Source: Desulfonema limicola (GTDB lineage: Bacteria > Desulfobacterota > Desulfobacteria > Desulfobacterales > RPRI01). From it: a stretch of 37,346 nt of DNA. Position 1 is the first letter of the stretch, and each line of letters starts with the position of its first letter. A program made the position numbers and the translations under genes. Shown here one piece after another: positions 31,933 through 37,346 of the stretch. The notes under the pieces are model-generated. The model searched no databases. It was not told the origin of the DNA and saw nothing but the letters and a program-made list of their open reading frames with translations. The stretch is taken from contig DYJH01000014.1 in assembly GCA_020723255.1 (NCBI GenBank), forward strand, positions 1 to 37,346, written 5' to 3'.

Positions 31933-33048
31933 ATGCATGCCGAGACAAGAAATAAAAAGAAATTTTTAAGAACCGAAAGGCTTCCTGTAGATATTAAAGA
32001 TGTTACGGCGGATTGGCTGTCCCGCACACTGCGGTTGCAATACCCCGGTATCGAAGTAAACGAAATGGAAATCGTTGAATTCATCGGCGGCCATGACACA
32101 AAGTTGCGTTTAAAACTTGGCCTCAATCAGGCAGGTATAGATGCAGGCATTCCGGAACACGTCTGTCTGAAGTCGAATCTGGAAGGGCATGCGCCAAGCC
32201 TTCCGGTCGGTGTAAACGAAGCGCGGTTCTACAATTTTTACAGAGAATCAAAAGATGTCTTTACTATACCGGCTCCTGCTTGCTACTTTGCCGACTGGGA
32301 TGACGATGCACAGGGCCAACAAGGCCTCATGATAATTGACGACCTTATTGAAATAGGTGGAACTTTCGGGACTTCGGCGAACCCGATTGGCGTGGATGAA
32401 ATGGCACGGTCACTGGAAGGGCTTGCGGCAATACATGGCAGTACCTGGGCAAGTAAGGAACTGGCGAAACAAACCTGGCTGCAAACGGCCATGGCGCCGG
32501 AGACGGTGACCGATGACTACTGGAGCATGATACCGGATTATTTTGACGCCCATAATAAGATTCCGGAACGCGTTGCTTTGTTTCCCGAATGGATGGCCGA
32601 TGATCCTTCCCGGCTGAGAAAAGCTTCCGCTGCATTGCGCGCTCATGAGACAAATTACAAAGGTCCGCGTTGTCTCATCCACGGCGATGCACATCTGGGC
32701 AACAGTTACCTGCGGCAAGACGGCAAACGTCTTTGGTTCGATTGGCAGATAGTGCGAAAAGGTCTTCCCTGGCGCGATGTTACATATTTTATAATCGGCT
32801 CTATTGAGATTGAGGATCGCCGCAAGGCGGAACGCGATCTTCTGCGTCATTACCTTGATTACTTTACCGCTAAAGGCGGCAAAATATTTACTTTTGATGA
32901 AGCATGGACCGAATATCGCCGCATGGTAATCTGGGGGCTTGTGGCCTGGCAATCCAATATTAATCCGGGAGAAAAAACCATGCCGCCGCTTGAGCGGTTC
33001 TGTATGGCTGCAAAGGATCTTGAAACACATAAATTATTGGATTTTTAA
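31933..33048 (+). CDS. Second phosphotransferase (EcKL/CHK-like kinase)
   Basis: This protein is ~371 aa from ATG 31933 (AAGAGG upstream); the alternative ATG 31903 overlaps the AOR stop by 8 nt and would add 10 residues. The catalytic loop is LIHGDAHLGNSYL and the metal-binding motif LWFDWQIV, followed by WRDVTYFIIGS, the layout of the ecdysteroid-kinase-like/CHK branch of the APH superfamily. Upstream, DVTADWLSRTLR and LMIIDDLIEIGG are also typical. It shares only the fold with the 28689 kinase. Two different small-molecule kinases in one catabolic cluster suggest that phosphorylated intermediates are part of the pathway. Substrate unknown. Confidence 0.8.
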   Translation: MHAETRNKKKFLRTERLPVDIKDVTADWLSRTLRLQYPGIEVNEMEIVEFIGGHDTKLRLKLGLNQAGIDAGIPEHVCLKSNLEGHAPSLPVGVNEARFYNFYRESKDVFTIPAPACYFADWDDDAQGQQGLMIIDDLIEIGGTFGTSANPIGVDEMARSLEGLAAIHGSTWASKELAKQTWLQTAMAPETVTDDYWSMIPDYFDAHNKIPERVALFPEWMADDPSRLRKASAALRAHETNYKGPRCLIHGDAHLGNSYLRQDGKRLWFDWQIVRKGLPWRDVTYFIIGSIEIEDRRKAERDLLRHYLDYFTAKGGKIFTFDEAWTEYRRMVIWGLVAWQSNINPGEKTMPPLERFCMAAKDLETHKLLDF

Positions 33049-33092
33049 ATGTAGAATTGCCTAAGAATATAGCAAAATAAATTTGGCGGGGC

Positions 33093-33109
33093 GCAACGGA
33101 CATCGTTGC
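33093..33109. promoter_or_regulatory. Small hairpin before the esterase gene
   Basis: GCAACG-GACAT-CGTTGC is a perfect 6-bp inverted repeat with a 5-nt loop, 30 nt before the esterase start. It is not followed by a T-run, so it is unlikely to be a terminator. It could be an operator or an mRNA structure limiting read-through or protecting the downstream message. Function not shown. Confidence 0.35.
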
Positions 33110-33139
33110 AGTAACAAAACATGAAAAAGGAGAAATGGA

Positions 33140-34765
33140 ATGAAAAGAAAGCGAAAAAGTATTTTTAGCTTGCTAAGTTGTTTTCTGTTGTTTTTTGTGA
33201 CATTTTTTTGTTGGATGGATGATTCCCATGCAGGCGCGCCGGATGGTCCTGTCCTTAACTGTGATGTAGCAAGCATCCAGGCGCTCTTTCCTCCGGAAAC
33301 CGAGGTAACCATTGACAAAGTGACAAAGGAAACAAGGGCGAACTTTCCGATGCCATTCTGCCTTGTTGACGGCAATGTCATTACCCATGGGCCAGGCGCT
33401 GAAGACGGCCTGGTCAAATTCAGGGTTTCTCTTCCCGATAAATTCAGCAACCGGTATCTCTTCAGCGCTCTTGGCGGCTCGGCAGGGGATCTCCACGATC
33501 CGATTACAGATCCTGTGTACGCCTATTACCATAGCACTGCCCTCCACTTGGCTGAAGGTTATGCGATTGCCACCTCCGACACAGGAAGCCAGACCCCTGG
33601 TTGCGAATACGGATTCGCCTGGAATCGCGCCAAGGCGTTCGACCATGACCAGCGGGGCGTCCACCTGAGCGCGGTTATAACGCAAACTATCACGACGGCT
33701 TACTATGGACTCGATGACAAGCAAAAAAAGAATAATTGCAAACCGAAGAAACTATACCGTTATATCATCGGCGGCTCAGGCGGCGGCCGCAGCGGGATGG
33801 TTTCGGCGATTCATTATCCGGAAGATTTTGACGGATATATTGTCGGCTGGCCGGGGCTCAACCCTTACAACCAAATTTTCTTCGGCAAAATCGCCAACTT
33901 CATTATGAATGATCACACAGCCTGGGTTTCTCCCGTTGAGACCCGCGAGCTGGAAGACGCTGTAGTAGAACAGTTTGACGGTTCCGACGGTGCGATGGAC
34001 GGGCTTATCTGGGATTATACCAAAATAAGTTTTGATCCGGCGTCTCTCGGTATCTTCACTCCGCAGCAGATAGAGACAATTGACATCATAACGGGCGGAA
34101 TCAACTTTGACGGAAAGAGTTATTATCCTGGGTTTCCCCTTACCAATCCAAGCGGATGGTCTATGCTCCTCATCGGAATGACGCACCCCGATACATGGGT
34201 CGGCTTGCCGGGTGTGTTGCAGTGTTTCAATACTTCATCGAAGGGGCTGTACGGACCGGGTTATGACTTCTCGACGGAGTTCGACTTCAATAACAAACAA
34301 GATTATTTCGACTGGGCTCAAAAATATGGAGAGGTGTTCCCAGGATCCGGGACGCAGGACCCCTCTGAACTGGATGGCTTAAGGAGATCCGGCGGCAAAA
34401 TGTTGATCTTCCATGGCGTAAGCGATAACGCTATAGCGGTCGGCGACACCATCCGTTTCTACGATGAACTGGCGCGCCTGCAACACGGCTATGGACATGC
34501 CCAAACTTTCGCCCGGTTGTTCCTTGCGCCAGGCGTGTTTCACGGTTGGGGTGGACCTGGAGCTGCGCCTCAAGACATTTACGAGCAAGCATTGAAGGCG
34601 GTAGTGCGATGGGTGGAAAACGGAAAACCTCCGAAAGAACTTAAGCCAAAATCCAGCCTGCCTGCTACACCCCGGACATACCTGCTCTGCCCCTATCCGG
34701 AAAAATCGGTGTTCCTCGGCGGTGACGTAAACGATGCATCAAATTGGGTTTGCAGGAAGCCATAG
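33140..34765 (+). CDS. Exported tannase/feruloyl-esterase-family hydrolase
   Basis: This 541-aa protein has a Sec signal peptide (KRKRK, a hydrophobic stretch, SHAG near 29-32). The family fold is recognisable: nucleophile motif GGSGGGRSG (Ser213), a calcium-site-like D-x-S-D-G-x-x-D-G-L-I segment (~280-290), acid HGVSDNAI (Asp429) and HGWGG (His468). Tannases, feruloyl esterases and MHETase carry a CS-D-HC motif in which the Cys before Ser and the Cys after His form a disulfide; here both positions are Gly. It probably hydrolyses an ester outside the cytoplasm, supplying a phenolic or other acid/alcohol to the pathway. It has a strong AAAGGAG RBS, is the last gene of the plus-strand run, and faces the second regulator. 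Confidence 0.82.
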   Translation: MKRKRKSIFSLLSCFLLFFVTFFCWMDDSHAGAPDGPVLNCDVASIQALFPPETEVTIDKVTKETRANFPMPFCLVDGNVITHGPGAEDGLVKFRVSLPDKFSNRYLFSALGGSAGDLHDPITDPVYAYYHSTALHLAEGYAIATSDTGSQTPGCEYGFAWNRAKAFDHDQRGVHLSAVITQTITTAYYGLDDKQKKNNCKPKKLYRYIIGGSGGGRSGMVSAIHYPEDFDGYIVGWPGLNPYNQIFFGKIANFIMNDHTAWVSPVETRELEDAVVEQFDGSDGAMDGLIWDYTKISFDPASLGIFTPQQIETIDIITGGINFDGKSYYPGFPLTNPSGWSMLLIGMTHPDTWVGLPGVLQCFNTSSKGLYGPGYDFSTEFDFNNKQDYFDWAQKYGEVFPGSGTQDPSELDGLRRSGGKMLIFHGVSDNAIAVGDTIRFYDELARLQHGYGHAQTFARLFLAPGVFHGWGGPGAAPQDIYEQALKAVVRWVENGKPPKELKPKSSLPATPRTYLLCPYPEKSVFLGGDVNDASNWVCRKP

Positions 34766-34934
34766 TTCCGGCATCTGTCTGTTTGACAATCAACATCAGT
34801 ATGCATCTTCTTTGAATTTCTAAACGAATGGGGGCATGCGGCTGGTAAATAGTCCTAAGATTAAAAAGGGGGCAGGAATTTTACATAGCTTTCAAGAAGC
34901 GCCTGTTCTCCTTCCTTGCCCCGCCAAAAAACAG

Positions 34935-34975
34935 GGAAAGCGGCCATTGTTTTTTTTACTTGATGGCCGCCTTCC
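34935..34975. terminator. Probable bidirectional transcription terminator
   Basis: GGAAAGCGGCCAT pairs with ATGGCCGCCTTCC (12 of 13 positions, one A-C mismatch) around a 15-nt loop containing eight consecutive T. It lies between convergent genes, where a shared terminator is expected. A clean T-tract after the stem is missing on the plus strand, so the assignment relies on stem strength and position. Confidence 0.5.
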
Positions 34976-35012
34976 TTACGCTTAAAGATAAGGAGCTTTT
35001 GATTAAATTAAA

Positions 35013-35030
35013 ATCGCTAATGTTAGCGAT
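35013..35030. repeat. Inverted repeat ATCGCTAA-TG-TTAGCGAT
   Basis: A perfect 8-bp inverted repeat with a 2-nt centre, 32 nt beyond the regulator's stop codon. It could be part of the terminator region for the minus-strand gene or a dimeric protein site. The tight centre makes it a poor RNA hairpin. Confidence 0.5.
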
Positions 35031-35061
35031 GGTTGTATCAAGCAAGGGAAAGACGCCTCTC

Positions 35062-36687
35062 CTATCCCGTTGTATACGATTTATTTTTTGCCCTGTAACG
35101 AAAAGCCCTCTGGCGAAGTGAATTTGTTTTGACGTAGCTCCATAAAGTATCCAACTCCGTCCGGGAAATATCCGGCTCATTGATCAGAATAGCATTTATT
35201 TTGTCATTTTGTAAGGCGGCGACTTCGAGCCAGTGGCGGACAGTATGGAACTTAACTCCCATGAATTTTACTATGTGCTGCAAAGGCATTCCTTTGGCTA
35301 AAAGCTTAAGCGCCTTTAGAACCTTTTCTTCCGGAGAACGTATGTCATAAAAGATAGTCCCTGTCCGGCTGCAGAAAGATTTTCCGCACTCTTTGCATAG
35401 AAACCGACGACCGGGTGTTCCTTCCTTCGTTCGGTATGTTCCATTGGAAACAACATTGCCTTTTTCTGCATTGCCAAAAAATTTGCATTTTGGGTTTGTG
35501 CATGTTTCGGTTTTTAAATTGAAGCATTGTGTATTCTCATATTGTTTATCATGCTTCATTATATCAACGATTGAAGGCAATCTGTCAACCAGTAAAGGCA
35601 ATTCATTTTCCGGTATTTTTGATTCCGGAGGGCTTTTTGTTTGATGGCAGAATTTGTCTGAGGCTTGAAAGGCAATGGCCTGCGATTGTTCCCTTTTAGT
35701 TTTATTTTTTATGTTTTTTGTCGGCGCTTTTTCCTTGTCTTGACAAAGCATCCATCCAAATGGCCCGTCAGGTCTCAATTGAAAATCCAGTTTTGTATCA
35801 TAAATTACCGGGCAAATTTCATCATCATTCGGATTGGCATAATGCCTTACATAATTCATTTGCATATTATTCTGTATGATAGCAGTTTCTTTTGTGACTG
35901 TATGGGTGGCAAACATGAATCTTTCTTTTTGTTTTATTTTTGTGAGTGATCCAATGCCATCTAAAATCAGCTTGTATAATGCGTTTACATTTGCAGCAAA
36001 TGTCGAATAATTAAAAAAAACCCCTTCGCCCTTCGATATAATATCACTGATCATATTTCTGGTCAGATAATTTTCAATTGTATTTTGTTTTATAAGTTCT
36101 TGATACACAACAAATTTTAAAGGCAAACAGATTCGATGTCCCACATAATGACCAAAATAATCAACCATTATGATATTCACTTCAGGAAGTATTCTTGTTG
36201 CTGCTATGATTATATCTTTTTGCAATGTTTTTTCGGTGCCGTAAAGATCCCGGTGACATGAAAGGATCATATCAAGGTGTTTATCTTTTTTAATGGTGAT
36301 TGTGTTAAGCAGACTATTGTCTTCAGGTTTTTCCTTTGGTTTGAATAAGTTATCAGAATAAAACTGTTCTGTTTCAATTAAAGAATAAGTAAAACGACGT
36401 TTCCTTATGTAATACCATACAGGCTGATCAGAATTAAGAGCTACCAAAGCCTGCATAGGGATTCCGGTAAATTCGGAAATGTCGTGCAGGTTCTCAATTC
36501 TGGCACGGCAACGTTTTGCTTCCCAATTTTGCAATTGCCGAACGCTGATTTTGATTGATTCTGCAAATAATTCCTGGCTTATCCTCCGCCATTGCCGATA
36601 TGCTTTGATGATAGCCCCGAGAGATTTAAAAAGTTTGACATTATCAGGCGAAACTTCATTTCGTGGTAACGAAACATCATGTGGCAT
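35062..36687 (-). CDS. Paralogous regulator: XRE-type HTH + unknown central domain + InsA-like zinc ribbon/HTH
   Basis: This 541-aa protein is co-linear with the 511-2133 regulator. It has an XRE-type HTH at ~23-80 (ISQELFAESIKISVRQLQNWE), the same central CHRDLYGT and GHYVGHRICLP segments, an LPLLVD/LPSIVD linker, a zinc ribbon (CTNPKC...CKECG) and a second HTH (GMPLQHIVKFMGVKFHTVRHW). It starts at ATG 36687 with CGGAG 7 nt upstream. Most of the N-terminal domain and the zinc ribbon are near-identical between the two, while the linker between them differs most. It diverges from a sigma-54-type promoter and a gene leaving the window, so it probably regulates that next operon, just as the left copy faces the 2605 operon. 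Regulatory role inferred from domains and position. Confidence 0.7.
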   Translation of the reverse strand: MPHDVSLPRNEVSPDNVKLFKSLGAIIKAYRQWRRISQELFAESIKISVRQLQNWEAKRCRARIENLHDISEFTGIPMQALVALNSDQPVWYYIRKRRFTYSLIETEQFYSDNLFKPKEKPEDNSLLNTITIKKDKHLDMILSCHRDLYGTEKTLQKDIIIAATRILPEVNIIMVDYFGHYVGHRICLPLKFVVYQELIKQNTIENYLTRNMISDIISKGEGVFFNYSTFAANVNALYKLILDGIGSLTKIKQKERFMFATHTVTKETAIIQNNMQMNYVRHYANPNDDEICPVIYDTKLDFQLRPDGPFGWMLCQDKEKAPTKNIKNKTKREQSQAIAFQASDKFCHQTKSPPESKIPENELPLLVDRLPSIVDIMKHDKQYENTQCFNLKTETCTNPKCKFFGNAEKGNVVSNGTYRTKEGTPGRRFLCKECGKSFCSRTGTIFYDIRSPEEKVLKALKLLAKGMPLQHIVKFMGVKFHTVRHWLEVAALQNDKINAILINEPDISRTELDTLWSYVKTNSLRQRAFRYRAKNKSYTTG

Positions 36688-37000
36688 AAAATTCTCCGAA
36701 TATTACAAAGTGCAGTTGATGCCAAGCAAACAGGAACCACAGGAACAATTGAATAAATCTAATACAATGATTTTCTCGAGCATGTGCTTTGTTTATCACA
36801 TACCAAAAGGAAAACTTCGTGTCAAGGTGAGATGCAACCGCTCAATATTTTCGGTTGGTTTTTTTTCGAAACAGCAAGAGTACAAAAAGAATTTTTAATA
36901 ATCTAATGCTTTTTGCCAATTAATCATGAATTTACATCAAATGCATTATTTGATTATTTTTTAAAATATATTACAATAATACTGTCAAATATTAACAATA

Positions 37001-37020
37001 AATTGCAACAGTTTGCAATT
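37001..37020. promoter_or_regulatory. Perfect inverted repeat AATTGCAA-CAGT-TTGCAATT (candidate operator/enhancer)
   Basis: An 8-bp perfect inverted repeat with a 4-nt spacer lies 60 nt upstream of the sigma-54-type -24 element and about 314 nt from the divergent regulator's start. The geometry suits a dimeric activator or repressor site. The neighbouring XRE/InsA-type regulator is the natural candidate ligand, but this is inference. Confidence 0.5.
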
Positions 37021-37079
37021 TGAAAGATAACAAACTTAAAGCAATTTATAATATTCTGATATTACTACACAAAATATAA

Positions 37080-37095
37080 TGGCACGATCTATGCT
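37080..37095 (+). promoter_or_regulatory. Sigma-54 (RpoN) -24/-12 promoter
   Basis: TGGCACG-ATCT-ATGCT matches the consensus TGGCACG-N4-TTGCW at all but one base, with exact GG-to-GC spacing. It points toward the gene starting at 37309, giving a predicted transcript start near 37107 and a ~200-nt leader. It needs an AAA+ enhancer-binding activator, and none is encoded in the window; the adjacent regulators lack the AAA+ GAFTGA domain. Confidence 0.65.
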
Positions 37096-37308
37096 GATAA
37101 TTTTATAAACTCATTTGGGGCATATATAACAGCAAAGCAATAAATCATAGATAAAGATAACTATAAAAAAGATAAATGAATTCTCTTTAGTGTGTCAAAT
37201 CAATGGAAAGCCTGAAAAGAGGTTAAATCTATGTAAGCTGACATTGAACATTACTTACAAGAAAGGAGGGTTCTTTGTATGGACAAAGGAGGAGGATAAG
37301 AGGGGGGT

Positions 37309-37346
37309 ATGAAAGTAAAGGCGCATATCTGTAAGCTTGTTTTGTA
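37309..37346 (+). CDS. Start of a gene running off the right edge
   Basis: ATG 37309 opens a frame (MKVKAHICKLVL) that continues to the window end without a stop. It is preceded by GGAGGAGG and AGGGGGG and lies downstream of the sigma-54-type promoter. Only 12 codons are visible, so no family can be named. It is probably the first gene of the operon divergent from the second regulator. Confidence 0.45.
   Translation, partial: MKVKAHICKLVL

Larger units (their letters stand above)
34766..35061. other. Convergent intergenic region
   Basis: This 296-nt region separates the end of the plus-strand run from the end of the minus-strand regulator. It holds a long imperfect hairpin (34935-34975) and an 18-nt inverted repeat (35013-35030), listed separately. 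No credible gene is seen; the minus-strand ORF 34956-35180 is a shadow of the regulator's 3' end. Confidence 0.6.
36688..37308. other. AT-rich divergent control region
   Basis: This 620-nt region has no credible long gene; the plus-strand ORF 36479-36898 is mainly the shadow of the regulator's N-terminus. It contains a 20-nt perfect inverted repeat, a sigma-54-type promoter, and, near its right end, two very strong purine-rich Shine-Dalgarno stretches (AAAGGAGGG and GGAGGAGGATAAGAGGGGGG). A TGTAAG...CTTACA pair at about 37231-37260 could form a weak stem in the leader. Confidence 0.6.

Noticed and set aside
36479-36898. Plus-strand 139-aa ORF over the start of the second regulator
   Set aside because: It is mostly antisense to a strongly conserved coding region, with no RBS or domain.
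1-37346. CRISPR array, tRNA, rRNA, prophage or plasmid origin
   Set aside because: No spaced direct repeats, tRNA-like cloverleaf sequences, rRNA segments, integrase or replication genes were seen. The only mobile-element gene is the partial transposase at the left edge.

Overview
The window looks like an accessory catabolic locus of a strict anaerobe, most likely a sulfate-reducing or syntrophic member of the Desulfobacterota. That placement is inference from gene content: a 4-hydroxybenzoyl-CoA-reductase-type molybdenum enzyme, a tungsten aldehyde:ferredoxin oxidoreductase with its ferredoxin, two HdrB/HdrD-like CCG iron-sulfur proteins and four DMSO-reductase-family molybdo/tungsto-enzymes. 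No rRNA, tRNA or housekeeping gene is present to fix the taxon.

Layout. The left edge (1-510) is scar tissue: the N-terminus of an ISAzo13-family transposase running off the window, then a roughly 36-codon remnant of a third HcrA-like gene. A minus-strand regulator follows (511-2133; XRE-type HTH plus an InsA-like zinc ribbon and second HTH). It diverges from one long plus-strand gene run (2605-34765, 20 intact genes and one broken gene). Next comes a paralogous regulator (35062-36687, minus). At the right edge an AT-rich control region with a near-perfect sigma-54 promoter and a perfect inverted repeat leads into a gene that leaves the window. The locus therefore reads as tandem modules, each with a divergent regulator in front of an operon.

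Plus-strand run in order: HcrB-type FAD/[4Fe-4S] subunit; 2x[2Fe-2S] subunit; two tandem molybdopterin catalytic subunits; 441-aa CCG/ferredoxin electron-transfer protein; exported-looking FAD oxidoreductase; MFS transporter; lipocalin-like protein; molybdo-enzyme A; molybdo-enzyme B; broken copy of the lipocalin-like gene; molybdo-enzyme C; DapB-like NAD(P) dehydrogenase; tandem EthD protein; HdrB-like protein; SDR; molybdo-enzyme D; second lipocalin-like (AttH/DUF7064-like) protein; APH-type phosphotransferase; ferredoxin; AOR; second phosphotransferase; exported tannase/feruloyl-esterase-family hydrolase.

How the genes may work together (inference). The secreted esterase could release a phenolic, terpenoid or other polycyclic alcohol or acid and the MFS protein import it. 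The two kinases could phosphorylate hydroxyl groups. Molybdo/tungsto-enzymes, the HCR-like complex and AOR could carry out hydration, transhydroxylation, dehydroxylation or aldehyde/acid steps, with ferredoxin and CCG proteins as electron carriers. No CoA ligase, thiolase, ring-reductase or ring-hydrolase gene is visible, so the substrate cannot be named. The most unusual molecular feature is that enzymes A, C and D share an Asp at the position of one of the four Cys ligands of the N-terminal [4Fe-4S] cluster (C14-x3-D18-x3-C22-x27-C50), while neighbour B keeps all four Cys. Other oddities are a tannase-family enzyme missing both halves of the family's CS-D-HC disulfide, an SDR with Asn in place of the catalytic Lys, and a tandemly duplicated lipocalin/molybdo-enzyme gene pair in which one lipocalin copy has collapsed.
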